This document shows positions 9,535 through 17,886 of a stretch of DNA of 64,000 nt, in pieces. How positions within the stretch are numbered: position 1 is the stretch's first letter; each line of letters starts with the position of its first letter. The notes under the pieces are model-generated. The model was given only the letters and a program-made list of their open reading frames with translations. It was not told where the DNA came from and did no database searches. Origin of the DNA: Robertmurraya sp. FSL R5-0851 (lineage in GTDB: Bacteria; Bacillota; Bacilli; Bacillales; Cytobacillaceae); contig NZ_JBBOOE010000002.1 in NCBI RefSeq assembly GCF_038002965.1, positions 1 to 64,000 of the forward strand, in the 5' to 3' direction. A program made the translations under genes and the position numbers.

Positions 9535-11675
9535 ACGTGATAGTCCTCATAATTGTCGATTAGTAATATAAGATTATCATCTTCATCTAAGTATTCTTCG
9601 CATAATTCTCTTAGCTTACTATAAGTTTGTTCAATATCACTCAGGTTTTCAAGAGCATCTACAAACTCACATAATTCATCATAGCTGCAATGTTGCTCTA
9701 TTCTGTACTTAGCCATTTTTACAAAGTGTTTAAATCCAATATGTCCCGCAGCAAACGCAATAGCTTCTAATATATATTCTGGAATGAATGTTTCATAAGT
9801 TAATTCCTCTGCAAGTGTAAGAGCAAACCATCCTTTTCCTACAACCTTATCCGCTAGACGAAGTGTTTCAAGTCCAACTATAATATCATCATTGGATTCT
9901 AATAAAGCCTTTGAAGTGTCTATTGATTTTTGCAATTTATATATTTTGCTTAGCGTTTGTATTATTTCTCGCTGATTACCGTTTAAGACAAAATCAACTT
10001 CAAAAGTATGTTCTGCATAAAATGCTTCAACCCAAGGATTGTCTTTGCAGTATGAATCTAGTTTCTGCTTTCTTTCTTCACCTTTTATTTCAGAGTTTCG
10101 AGATTTCCTTTCCTCATCAGTATCATCGTCTTTATTTGCTTTTAATGGTATAAGTGATTGGTCATGATCAGTTATGATGGCACAATGCCTTCTAATTCTT
10201 TGATCATGGAATAAATTTGCAATATGGTCGAAGACTGTGCTATTCATATTAATTAAACTGACCCCAATTTCATCAAGGCTTAAACCAAAGACACTTTTGA
10301 AAAGAGCTGGTATTAGGACTAGCTCAGCATCTCCTTCTACTAGGATTACACCTTTAGCAAATAAAAGGGTACTCCTTGTAGCATCAAGATAACGCTCAAT
10401 TTTGGTGCATTCATTATCATCAAGTCCATTACTTGGATGACAGACGACAGTTTCGTTAACCTCTTTACATAGGATATTTACCGACTTTATTTTGTTTGCT
10501 GAAGAGATATGTGTTGAATGTGTTGTTGTAATGACCTGTGTGTTCTGAAATTTGTAATTATCGAACATCGTTTTCTGGATATGCGTATGAATGTGTGCCT
10601 CAGGCTCTTCGATTAATAGGAAATGAGCAGCTTTCTCTTCGGTCGGTTGCTTATACTCATATTCTAGTAATTTTAACGTAATATAGATTAAATTTGCCCC
10701 GCCCAAGCTTAAATCTTCTAGTTTGCCTTGATAGCTTGTATCTTCGCCATCTCCAACCCATAGTGTTAACGATTGGAACAGTTTATTTATATCCTCAGGA
10801 AGCTCAGAACGAATACTTACATTTGGTGCATATGTAAATCCAATTGTTGAATCAAGTGTCTTTTTAACCTTTTCAGCCAATTCCTTAATCTCCGAGAGAT
10901 TACTGATTGTTTCATTCAAATCTGTTACCTTGCTTGTAATATTTGATGCAGCAGTTACTTGGATTTTATTTGCACTACCCCTTAATAAATTTAATAACGG
11001 GCTTTGTCTATTTTTACGTAATTCTGCCATAACATCTCGAAGAGCTTTAATATGCGTACATGCAATTTCCGATCGTACTAAAAATATTTGGGATGTTGTA
11101 ATACCCAACAAGTCCTTTTTTTCATCATCAGGATTAGGGAAAATAATATTTTCAAAGTCACCAACCAATTCTCTATATACTGCTTCATCAGAAAAATCAG
11201 CTGTACCTCGAAAATGATAGACACCCTCATATTCATTTATAGTTATTTCGTTTAGAATTTCTTCAAGCTTTTGCTGATCCTTATCTTTGTCATTGGATAG
11301 CTCGTATAATTTTCTTCTAAATTTTTTATTCGGTCGAAAATAGAAATGATAAGAGCCGCTACTTGAAGCTTCATCAACATGTTCAAGTTTATGAGCTAAA
11401 ATATTAGCTCCCTCACTTGAATCTAAATCTTCAAATTGAAGAGATATAATAATCCAATGCCCTTGCCATCTAGATAAATTTCTATTAAAATCGGTTTCTA
11501 TTAACTTAGAAGCACTGATGGGTAGATTATTATCAATCATAAGACGTAATGCAAAAAATGCATTTGTCTTTCCAGAGCCATTTTCCCCTATAAGGGTATT
11601 TACTCCTGGTTGAAATAAAAAGTTTTGTGAACAGAAATTCCTGAAGTTTCTAATATACATTTTTGAGATATACAT
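9528..11675 (-). CDS. gajA: GajA-like OLD-family ATPase/TOPRIM nuclease (Gabija)
   Basis: This is a 715-residue OLD-family protein. The ABC-type ATPase has Walker A GENGSGKT (residues 30-37) and Walker B LLIEEPEAHIH (about 350). The C-terminal TOPRIM domain has LVEGDAEL (about 445) and IITDHD (about 502), the acidic residues of a metal-dependent nuclease. The start is supported by AGGAGGGGAG. With the overlapping UvrD-like gene it forms a Gabija or class 2 OLD module, which cuts phage DNA when nucleotides are depleted. It is longer than the well-studied Bacillus cereus GajA (about 580 residues), with extra length around the TOPRIM and C-terminal regions. Confidence 0.85.
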   Translation of the reverse strand: MYISKMYIRNFRNFCSQNFLFQPGVNTLIGENGSGKTNAFFALRLMIDNNLPISASKLIETDFNRNLSRWQGHWIIISLQFEDLDSSEGANILAHKLEHVDEASSSGSYHFYFRPNKKFRRKLYELSNDKDKDQQKLEEILNEITINEYEGVYHFRGTADFSDEAVYRELVGDFENIIFPNPDDEKKDLLGITTSQIFLVRSEIACTHIKALRDVMAELRKNRQSPLLNLLRGSANKIQVTAASNITSKVTDLNETISNLSEIKELAEKVKKTLDSTIGFTYAPNVSIRSELPEDINKLFQSLTLWVGDGEDTSYQGKLEDLSLGGANLIYITLKLLEYEYKQPTEEKAAHFLLIEEPEAHIHTHIQKTMFDNYKFQNTQVITTTHSTHISSANKIKSVNILCKEVNETVVCHPSNGLDDNECTKIERYLDATRSTLLFAKGVILVEGDAELVLIPALFKSVFGLSLDEIGVSLINMNSTVFDHIANLFHDQRIRRHCAIITDHDQSLIPLKANKDDDTDEERKSRNSEIKGEERKQKLDSYCKDNPWVEAFYAEHTFEVDFVLNGNQREIIQTLSKIYKLQKSIDTSKALLESNDDIIVGLETLRLADKVVGKGWFALTLAEELTYETFIPEYILEAIAFAAGHIGFKHFVKMAKYRIEQHCSYDELCEFVDALENLSDIEQTYSKLRELCEEYLDEDDNLILLIDNYEDYHVC

Positions 11676-11796
11676 ACTCTTCTCCCCTCCTACATCTGAA
11701 AGTTTCCATACTATTTTAGCACTTTTTTGTAAATATATTGTATTATTGGTCGATTATTGAAATGTTTGTTAAATTTCTTATTCAACAAACCTCCCG
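11676..11796. other. Upstream region of gajA
   Basis: This AT-rich stretch must contain the minus-strand promoter of the Gabija pair. A TAAAAT hexamer lies close to the start on that strand, but no convincing -35 was found. Confidence 0.3.
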
Positions 11797-11940
11797 TTTG
11801 TTCATTAAGGATGTTTACGAAGGCCTATTAGTGTTAATAAAAGTTTTGCGAAGATCTAAATAATATAAAAAACGTCTCAACCCAGTGATACCAACGGGTT
11901 AAGACGGTTTAAGTTAAATCAACAATTAGTGTTAAAAGGT
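11797..11940 (+). repeat. Non-coding repeat A, copy 1
   Basis: This matches 13218-13356 and 13996-14138. Shared landmarks are ATGTTTACGA, TTAGTGTTAATA, GTTTTGCGAAG, a hairpin (CGTCTCAACC ... GATACCAAC ... GGGTT) and AAATCAACAATTAGTGTTAA. The hairpin is terminator-like. Repeat B follows directly, as at 14 kb. Confidence 0.85.
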
Positions 11941-12172
11941 TACATGCGATCAACTGATGTACTAAAAGCAGAATAGTTATATAGAATATAAATTAAAGCT
12001 GAGTCAATCAAAAGTGTTATCACACTGAAGAAAAAGGATAGATGACCAGGAATAATACCTGTATGCATCTATCCTTTTTTATTACCAATAACTCGATATA
12101 ATAAACAAAAATAGTGATTGTTGTTAAACTAAAGCCCCTATTATCTAAGTGCATTCCTTCACAAAGATAGCT
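11941..12172 (+). repeat. Non-coding repeat B, copy 2
   Basis: This is a direct repeat of 1-210 on the same strand. It starts at CAACTGATGTACTAAAAGCAG, includes the GGATAGATG/CATCTATCC terminator hairpin, and continues past it in step with copy 1. With copy 1 it brackets the PIWI and Gabija genes. Confidence 0.85.
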
Positions 12173-12180
12173 ATTCTTGT

Positions 12181-12387
12181 TTATTTCTCAGTAACTCTAA
12201 TGTACCGTACTAAAGAGCTATTAACTAAGAAATCTCCTTGTTCTCCTTTTGATAGAAAAAATCTATTAGTATTAATTTTCTCTAATAATTCATGTACAAC
12301 CTCTGCCTTTAAAGCATCAAACTCTTTTATCATCTTCTCACGTTTAATATCATTATCAAGGATGTAACAAACAAGAAATTCTTTCAA
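12181..12387 (-). CDS. Small hypothetical protein
   Basis: This 68-residue charged protein has a central helix rich in Lys and Glu. I do not recognise the family. The start is TTG, supported by GGGGGAG 9 bases upstream; no ATG is available near the N-terminus. It stands alone immediately beyond repeat B. It could be a small accessory or antitoxin-like protein, but no partner is visible. Confidence 0.5.
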   Translation of the reverse strand: MKEFLVCYILDNDIKREKMIKEFDALKAEVVHELLEKINTNRFFLSKGEQGDFLVNSSLVRYIRVTEK

Positions 12388-12820
12388 AAGTATGTCTCCC
12401 CCACTTTTTATTTAAAAACATGTTTTAAGGACTAATTCTATGGTACTTATAAATATTCGTATGAGATTATTTTTTAATGGGGGATACATATAATCTTTTG
12501 AAAAACTTCTCTGCAACTTAATTTGCCTACACGTTTTAAGCAAACTAACGTATAGTACCTTACCACTAACCAATTTGTCTGACCGTTAAAAGCGGTCATT
12601 TCTTCTGTTTATGGAACTATAGAAATTATCTTGGAATCTCTTTATCAATTTCTTCCATTGTCTATAAAATAAATTTAATATGATATAAAATACTAATTAG
12701 GCAAATTTACGAAGGTGAATAACGCGACGTTTTACTGTGTACGTAAAATTATCTAGTGGGCTACCTCGTTTTTTTTAATCCCTTTTCTAATTTGTCTAAA
12801 TAAAACTAAGAGGATCCAGT
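12388..12820. other. Non-coding AT-rich region
   Basis: No gene is supported here. A weak hairpin (GACCG ... CGGTC, about 12580-12600) precedes a pyrimidine-rich run. The segment between about 12715 and 12780 is less AT-rich but was not recognised. Confidence 0.3.
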
Positions 12821-13024
12821 ATGTATTTTCCAACCGTAATTTTCCTAGAGTCTCCCTATAGACACGCAATTAAAAACCTTAATAATAGTGAGTGTGGGAT
12901 TAAATTTGATATTTCTCGTACTGGTAGTAAAGGTTTAAAGAAAATTAAATTTAAACAGATCGAGAATATAACTTGTCCGACATGTAAGTCCATTATTGAA
13001 ATGTCCATTAAGATTAGCGAATAG
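12821..13024 (+). CDS. Small hypothetical protein with a CPTC knuckle
   Basis: This 67-residue protein has ATG preceded by AAGAGGATC. It holds one CxxC knuckle (CPTC, near residue 54) and a further Cys upstream, suggesting a small metal-binding or nucleic-acid-binding protein. I do not recognise the family. It lies alone in a repeat-rich region, so coding status is moderate. Confidence 0.45.
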   Translation: MYFPTVIFLESPYRHAIKNLNNSECGIKFDISRTGSKGLKKIKFKQIENITCPTCKSIIEMSIKISE

Positions 13025-13079
13025 AACCCTAAAAAGTGGAATTTTAGCAAATATTTATTATTTGTTAACACAAAAAAAT

Positions 13080-13195
13080 AAAGCTATACTATACAGTGAG
13101 TTCACCGTAAGTTGTTAGCAATGCTAACAAAAACTTGGCCGTTTATCTTCGGTGATTTACTTAAAGATACTATCTACGGATAGTGTCTTTTTATT
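13080..13195 (+). ncRNA. Structured intergenic element ending in a terminator
   Basis: An outer imperfect pair (GTGAGTTCACCG with CGGTGATTTAC) encloses an inner hairpin (GTTAGCA/TGCTAAC). A terminator follows (AAGATACTATC TACG GATAGTGTCTT with T-run). Nothing is encoded. It may be a small RNA or merely the 3' end of the preceding gene. Confidence 0.4.
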
Positions 13196-13217
13196 TTTAA
13201 CTGTTCTTCCATAAACC

Positions 13218-13356
13218 TTTGTTCAATAAGAATGTTTACGAGGCATAATTAGTGTTAATAGTAGTTTTGCGAAGCTTTTAAACAAATACAAAAACGTCTC
13301 AACCTATTGATACCAACAGGGTGAGACGTTTTAGATTTATTCAACAATTAGCGTTA
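13218..13356 (+). repeat. Non-coding repeat A, copy 2 (without B)
   Basis: It has the same landmarks as 11797-11940, including the CGTCTCAACC hairpin with GATACCAAC loop. It runs into the 3' end of the VOC gene, and no B repeat follows. On the minus strand its hairpin could end transcription of that gene. Confidence 0.8.
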
Positions 13357-13703
13357 ATTTCTTCGTAAAATGTGATTCTGTTTGAGAAAGGGTCAACAAC
13401 TGTTAATTCAATAGTATCCCAAGGTGTTTTTTCTATTGCTGGATTAGAGTAAGGATATTCCTTTTTTGATAAAGAAGAATAAAAATTTGTCAAATCATTT
13501 ATTTTAATTCGGATTGCACCACCTGGAGAAGAGTCGCCATGATGTTCGGATAGATGTAAAACAGCATCATTTAATGAAACTTGAAAATACAAAGGCATAT
13601 TTTCTGCATATTGATGTTTCCAATCAATTTTAAAGCCTAAGTATTTAATGTAAAACGAAAGAGTTTTCTCCATATCAAAAATTCGAAAGATGGGTGTAAT
13701 CAT
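13341..13703 (-). CDS. VOC/glyoxalase-superfamily protein (bleomycin-resistance-like)
   Basis: This protein of about 120 residues has the vicinal-oxygen-chelate pattern: ITPIFRIFDMEKTLSFYIKYLGF at the N-terminus and, at the C-terminus, ELTVVDPFSNRITFYEE with the metal-ligand Glu. His residues fall at the SEHHGD strand. It resembles the glyoxalase-like proteins related to bleomycin resistance; the ligand cannot be told from sequence. Start at 13703 is preferred because CAGGAGTG precedes it; a longer in-frame extension to 13745 lacks a ribosome-binding site. It is an isolated gene between repeats. Confidence 0.75.
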   Translation of the reverse strand: MITPIFRIFDMEKTLSFYIKYLGFKIDWKHQYAENMPLYFQVSLNDAVLHLSEHHGDSSPGGAIRIKINDLTNFYSSLSKKEYPYSNPAIEKTPWDTIELTVVDPFSNRITFYEEINANC

Positions 13704-13995
13704 TAAAAACAACACTCCTGTACACATTTGGATTAGAGATTTCATTATTAAATCTGGTTAAGGTCAACAAAAATAAATCCTCTTGTTCTAATTGGATATT
13801 AGACATCTTATTAGCAAATTCCTTCTTTCACTAAACTCCCTCAATAAACAAAGTGAAAACTTACGTTTTCTCCAGTATTCTCAGTATTTTATAGATAGTT
13901 ATTTTAGAGTTTAAGCTCGCTACTATGGTTGGATTTACATCGTAAGGATAAATTTGGACTTATAAAGCAAAAAGACTGCCAGCTCTCGCCCCGTA
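13704..13995. other. Non-coding region
   Basis: No coding frame and no motif recognised apart from AT-rich sequence before repeat A copy 3. Confidence 0.3.
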
Positions 13996-14285
13996 CGTTT
14001 AATAAGTATGTTTAGGAAGTATGATTAGTGTTAATATAAGTTTTGCGAAGCATTTAAATAAATTAAAAAGCGCCTCAACCCATTGATACCAACGGGTTGA
14101 GACGCTTTAAGATAAATCAACAAGTAGTGTTAAAAGGGTACATGAGGGCAACTGATGTACAAAAAGCGAATAGTTAAATAGAATATAACTTCAGATGAGT
14201 CAAAAAAATAAAGTGTTCACCATAGAAGAAAAAGGATAGATGATCAGGAATAATACCTGAACTCATCCATCCTTTTTTTGTTTAA
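13996..14285 (+). repeat. Composite repeat A+B, copy 3
   Basis: Repeat A (13996-14138) is followed directly by repeat B (14139-14285), in the same order and strand as 11797-12172. Both hairpins are kept (CGCCTCAACCCATTG ... GGGTTGAGACG and GGATAGATGATCAGG ... TCATCCATCC with T-run). The B part stops soon after its terminator, so it is shorter than copies 1 and 2. Confidence 0.8.
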
Positions 14286-14308
14286 GTGGTCATTGATTTC
14301 ACTCCCGT

Positions 14309-15157
14309 TTAATTAAATTGAAAATAATCAACAACACTTGAAGCAGTAATAACAATGTTCATTCTTTCAACTTCATTCATCACCATTAATCTTACAGCTA
14401 CACTATTAATAATAGATTCCTGTTGATTTGTGTTGACTTGATTTTTAAGACTAACATTTAAAAAGTACATTATTTGTTCTTCTTCTCTATTCATGCGAAG
14501 TACAGTCACTTCACCAATCTTTTCTAGACCTCTATAATCAGAATTAATGATTTCCCATACCTCACTATTATCATTGATGGCTATTAGTGTTAAAAAGGAC
14601 TGGGGATCGATGTAGGAAACATCGTCTATATTTGCTAAAATCGCTCTGAATTGAGGTGTATATGATTCTATATCTCTCTTATTAGCTTCATCTTTAAATG
14701 CCCATTTAGTCCCTAGAGAAGCCGTATTTAAAGAGATATCCATCAACAAGGGGTAAACATCCTCGTACTCCATAACTAGCCAAGAAGTGAGCTCTCTTAA
14801 CGCGTCATTTGTAATGATTTCTTCAATACTATTATTTGTAACTGTTCGAAGCATATCAGGAATTTGTTGAGATATCATACCTTCCGCTTGACGGAAAAAG
14901 TCATCTTCAAATTGAGAATCTCCATTCAATATCTCTAATCCCATATAATAACCGTTAGTAATTTGTGACTTAATGCTAGCAAATAACATTTCCTCCATTT
15001 TTTCGTGGTGGGCTTCCTTTACGATAGCCACCAGCTTAGATTTATAGTATTCAAATATGGTAGCAATGTCCTGGTTAAAATCCTGATTGTTTTGGAAATG
15101 TGCCTTTAATTTCTGTTGCATATATTCATATAAGTTATTTTCTGTAGTCATTGTCAT
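14309..15157 (-). CDS. Hypothetical protein, third gene of a minus-strand operon
   Basis: This is a 282-residue, acidic, mostly helical protein without a signal peptide or membrane segment. I do not recognise a family. GGGGA precedes the ATG. It follows a lipoprotein gene by 16 bases, and both follow a LAGLIDADG-like gene, so the three are probably co-transcribed from near 16.5 kb. Confidence 0.65.
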   Translation of the reverse strand: MTMTTENNLYEYMQQKLKAHFQNNQDFNQDIATIFEYYKSKLVAIVKEAHHEKMEEMLFASIKSQITNGYYMGLEILNGDSQFEDDFFRQAEGMISQQIPDMLRTVTNNSIEEIITNDALRELTSWLVMEYEDVYPLLMDISLNTASLGTKWAFKDEANKRDIESYTPQFRAILANIDDVSYIDPQSFLTLIAINDNSEVWEIINSDYRGLEKIGEVTVLRMNREEEQIMYFLNVSLKNQVNTNQQESIINSVAVRLMVMNEVERMNIVITASSVVDYFQFN

Positions 15158-15172
15158 GTCATTTCCCCATTT

Positions 15173-15856
15173 CTATTCTGTTGTTGTTTCTTCTTTAATT
15201 TGATTTAAATCAGTACCTAATAAATATGGAGGCGCTGGACTATCATCTTCATATTTCCATACTCCGTTTTCTTTTTTAATCGTAGTGATGAAATACTCCT
15301 CACCGTTTGTAGTGACTACTTTTCGATAAAAATTACCTTCTCTCTTCATACGATCGAAGGAGAGATTAGTTAGTGTATAAGAGTCACCTGTAATGTTTTG
15401 TTTCTTAAATGATTCTTGAATACTAGTAAAAATGGCAATCGTATCTTTTTCACTTGGTAATTCAGATTTAACCCTTTCACTCCCATGCTGAAGGAGAAAA
15501 TCATAGTATTTTTTCGCATCTATTTGAGATAGATAGAAGTTATAAAGGACTTGAGAAGCGTATTTTGAGAATTCAGTAGCATCTTCATATTGATCTTTTG
15601 TTTCAACCTCAATATTTGAGACTTCTTCAAGAACATCTAAATCATTTTCTAAAATGACTTCATCCAATGGTTTCTCCATTTTTTTGTAGACCTCATACTT
15701 TTCCTTATCACTAAGCTGTGAAGCTGCTTCTGCTTTTTCTTTTTCTGCTTTGACTTGTTCTACTCTCTTTGCTTCTTCTTCAAATCTACTGTCACTACAT
15801 GCTGATAATAGGACTGAAACGGATATAACCGCTGGTATAATTGGAAATTTCATCAT
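15173..15856 (-). CDS. Hypothetical lipoprotein
   Basis: This 227-residue protein has a lipoprotein signal peptide with lipobox LLSAC (Cys about 20), followed by a charged helical stretch rich in Lys and Glu and a C-terminal domain of about 140 residues with a beta-rich NTF2-like look, ending before YEDDSPAPP. It should be anchored outside the membrane. Two adjacent ATGs (15856, 15853) follow AAGGAG; the second has better spacing. It overlaps the upstream gene by a few bases. Confidence 0.7.
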   Translation of the reverse strand: MMKFPIIPAVISVSVLLSACSDSRFEEEAKRVEQVKAEKEKAEAASQLSDKEKYEVYKKMEKPLDEVILENDLDVLEEVSNIEVETKDQYEDATEFSKYASQVLYNFYLSQIDAKKYYDFLLQHGSERVKSELPSEKDTIAIFTSIQESFKKQNITGDSYTLTNLSFDRMKREGNFYRKVVTTNGEEYFITTIKKENGVWKYEDDSPAPPYLLGTDLNQIKEETTTE

Positions 15857-16434
15857 TTCACTCCTTCCATTATTTTCTTCTTCTCTTTATCAGTAAGAAA
15901 GTTAATTAACTCAGCGCTATGTATTGCTGGTAAATCATTAATGCAATTTAAGACAAAGTTTGGAATATTTGCGATTTTTATTTGGTTAGTTCCAGGAACA
16001 ACCGGAACCTGTAAGTGTTGTTCCATGCAGTATGCAAGTGTTTTAATATGCTCTTTCTCAACTGTAGTAGGAATTGATATAGTTTCGAGCTTCCTCTCCC
16101 CAAAGAGATTAATACACAACACAATAGTTTTTAGATTCAAAAGTTTTGGATCCATGATAAAACTAAATATTTTGTTTCCATCTTTAAACCATTGTGGATA
16201 TAAAATTTCTAATACAGAATGCGAGTGGAGGTACAGCTGCCCTCTTTTTGAGTTGATCTCAATAAAATCTGTTAATTGCTCATTTTTTATGGTTTCTGAT
16301 AAATACCATGACTTTTTTCTATCGAAAGGAACAGTCAAGGACCTTTCTTTCCCTGCTCTTACTCCAAATTCCCCTTCTCCTATTAGTAAGGCAGTGGCCA
16401 GATCATGAAGGTTTTTGGTCTTCTTGTTTTTCAC
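15853..16434 (-). CDS. Degenerate LAGLIDADG-like protein
   Basis: This protein of about 193 residues contains LATALLIGEGEFGVR near the N-terminus, which resembles the first LAGLIDADG helix. A later stretch, LHSHSVLEILYPQWFKDGNK, matches the linker pattern of the LAGLIDADG_2 family. The usual second motif (xWYMDDG) is replaced by LCINLFGER, so the catalytic acid is lost. It is probably a DNA-binding derivative of a homing endonuclease rather than an active one. GTG 16434 lies 8 bases after GGGAG; GTG 16440 is also possible. It heads the operon with the lipoprotein, directly after a terminator. Confidence 0.5.
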   Translation of the reverse strand: MKNKKTKNLHDLATALLIGEGEFGVRAGKERSLTVPFDRKKSWYLSETIKNEQLTDFIEINSKRGQLYLHSHSVLEILYPQWFKDGNKIFSFIMDPKLLNLKTIVLCINLFGERKLETISIPTTVEKEHIKTLAYCMEQHLQVPVVPGTNQIKIANIPNFVLNCINDLPAIHSAELINFLTDKEKKKIMEGVK

Positions 16435-16461
16435 TTCCACGACTCCCTTTTAAAACAAAAA

Positions 16462-16518
16462 AAGAAGTGCCTAAGAGAACCTATCTCATTTATGATAGGT
16501 AATTCTTGGGCACTTCCC
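16462..16518 (-). terminator. Terminator after the recombinase-like gene
   Basis: GGAAGTGCC and GGCACTTC enclose a second pair ACCTATC/GATAGGT, followed on the minus strand by a T-run. It lies directly before the ribosome-binding site of the next operon. Confidence 0.75.
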
Positions 16519-16543
16519 ATTTACGTTTATATTGTTGCTCCAA

Positions 16544-17422
16544 TTATACACTAAGTTCGTTTTTTTCTTCAAGGTCTTTTTGGTTAGCCCCTGAAGTAAG
16601 CATCTTAACAAAGTTTGATGTAGTCATCTCTTCAATACCCAATTCTTTTGCTATCTGCTGAATAGGTAACTTTTTCATATATAGATCATAGGCAATTGCC
16701 CTACGAATGACTAATAGGTTTAAAGGCTTTTTATCAGAAAGAAAATCTTGGGATATATACCTTAAATGGTTTAGGATTGACATTACTTCAATTGGGCCAC
16801 CAATATCCGACCCGTGAGGCTTAGTTGTAAAAACATATTCAGAGTCATTGAATAATGTTTCATAGTAATACTCCAAGAAATAAGAAGCTTCTTTATCTAG
16901 CAAGGTGATTTTTCGATTCTTTAGCTTGATGTCTACCTGATCCTTAAAAGTATGGTCAATAACATCCTTTTTCTTAAAACGGAAATCAGCTGTCTTTAAG
17001 CCCTTTGCAGCTAGAATAAATAAGGCTTTCCTTAGCTTAGAGTAATCACTGTTAGATAAAACCTTATCCACTAAACTTGAAATTACTTTATAAGATATTT
17101 CGACTACGGGTTTTTCTTTAACAGCGTATCTTTTAATCTTTACTGTTGGATCAATTGGTACGATGTTATTTTCCCAAAAGTAGTGAAACATAGTTTTAAT
17201 AATTGCCAATTCCTTATTAACTGTTGAAATACTTTTATCGTTATCTATCTGTCCATCTAAATATTGCTTAATATCTAATGGGTTTATTTCATGGGGCTCT
17301 TTGCTGTCTGGATATAACTGTTTGATAAATACAAAAAATTGACTAACGACCCGTTCATAGCTTTTTATGGTTTCATCACTATATCCCTTTTGTTCTATAG
17401 ACCGTATAAATCCGTAAGGCAT
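16544..17422 (-). CDS. Tyrosine-recombinase-fold protein lacking catalytic residues
   Basis: About 292 residues. The N-terminal part has a clear SAM-like core-binding domain (GYSDETIKSYERVVSQFFVF ... STVNKELAIIKTMFHYFW). The C-terminal domain follows the recombinase layout, but the first catalytic Arg (GLRxxE) is Lys in KGLKTADF. The HxxR box is LNLLVIRRA, without His, and the nucleophilic Tyr is replaced by Phe in TTSNFVKML. It probably binds DNA without strand exchange, perhaps in plasmid replication or resolution. ATG 17422 has GGGGAGG 7 bases before it; a TTG at 17428 is less well spaced. A TATAAT and a half-matching SOS-like site lie upstream. Confidence 0.65.
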   Translation of the reverse strand: MPYGFIRSIEQKGYSDETIKSYERVVSQFFVFIKQLYPDSKEPHEINPLDIKQYLDGQIDNDKSISTVNKELAIIKTMFHYFWENNIVPIDPTVKIKRYAVKEKPVVEISYKVISSLVDKVLSNSDYSKLRKALFILAAKGLKTADFRFKKKDVIDHTFKDQVDIKLKNRKITLLDKEASYFLEYYYETLFNDSEYVFTTKPHGSDIGGPIEVMSILNHLRYISQDFLSDKKPLNLLVIRRAIAYDLYMKKLPIQQIAKELGIEEMTTSNFVKMLTSGANQKDLEEKNELSV

Positions 17423-17689
17423 ATCCAAACCTCCCCTCCTTTAAAATGATTATATAACAATTTTACGACTGTATGTTCGTTATTACCTACATTCTTCCAA
17501 AATTATTGGTCTCAACTCTATTTTCAATGTTGTTTTGATAACTAGCTTGAAGTAGAATCACCTTAACGACTTAAGACTTTATTTATAAATATTTACGGTA
17601 CAAATGTACCCTCAAATGAATATATAGAAAAGGTTCTTGTGGCTAAGGAAATAACAAACCCATGCAACTTGTTCAATAAAAATCAAACA

Positions 17690-17736
17690 AAAAAGCCTTA
17701 ATCTGGTGAAATTTCACGAGATTAGGGCTTTTTAAA
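17690..17736. terminator. Strong bidirectional terminator
   Basis: AAAAGCCTTAATCT and AGATTAGGGCTTTTT pair over 13 positions with an inner GTGAAATTTCAC pair. It is downstream of the small minus-strand peptide gene. Confidence 0.8.
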
Positions 17737-17752
17737 TTTCTAGATTCATATA

Positions 17753-17860
17753 TTAATTTGCAAATGTAAGTACGATCGCCGCTAGGAGGGTTACTGTCGC
17801 GACTCCTACAACTGTAGTATCTATTTTTTTCATAGTTTTCTCTTTAAATAATAGGAACAT
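17753..17860 (-). CDS. Small hydrophobic peptide (toxin-like), SOS-box promoter
   Basis: This is a 35-codon frame with GAGGTGGGG 5 bases before its ATG. A second in-frame ATG would give a 26-residue peptide, MKKIDTTVVGV..., made of a basic start and one membrane-spanning segment. It resembles type I toxins or small SOS-induced membrane peptides. On the minus strand a TATAAT (17892-17887) is preceded 4 bases upstream by a near-consensus LexA box. A strong terminator follows. No antisense RNA can be proved. Confidence 0.6.
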   Translation of the reverse strand: MFLLFKEKTMKKIDTTVVGVATVTLLAAIVLTFAN

Positions 17861-17886
17861 GTCGCCCCACCTCACTCTATTGATTG

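Noticed and set aside
9528..11675. Retron-Eco8 or PARIS-type OLD protein
   Set aside because: No reverse transcriptase or AriB-like partner; the overlapping UvrD-like helicase points to Gabija.
11797..14285. CRISPR array or transposon ends at the A/B repeats
   Set aside because: Too few copies, irregular spacing of kilobases, no cas genes, no terminal inverted repeats or transposase seen.
15941..16408. 155-codon plus-strand frame opposite the LAGLIDADG-like gene
   Set aside because: No start signal and no family features; the minus-strand gene is coupled to its operon.
16544..17422. Active integrase with nearby att sites
   Set aside because: Catalytic Arg, His and Tyr are missing and no flanking direct repeats of att type were found.
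17459..17485. Third LexA box upstream of the recombinase-like gene
   Set aside because: CGAACATACAGTCG keeps only the left half of the consensus; too weak to claim.
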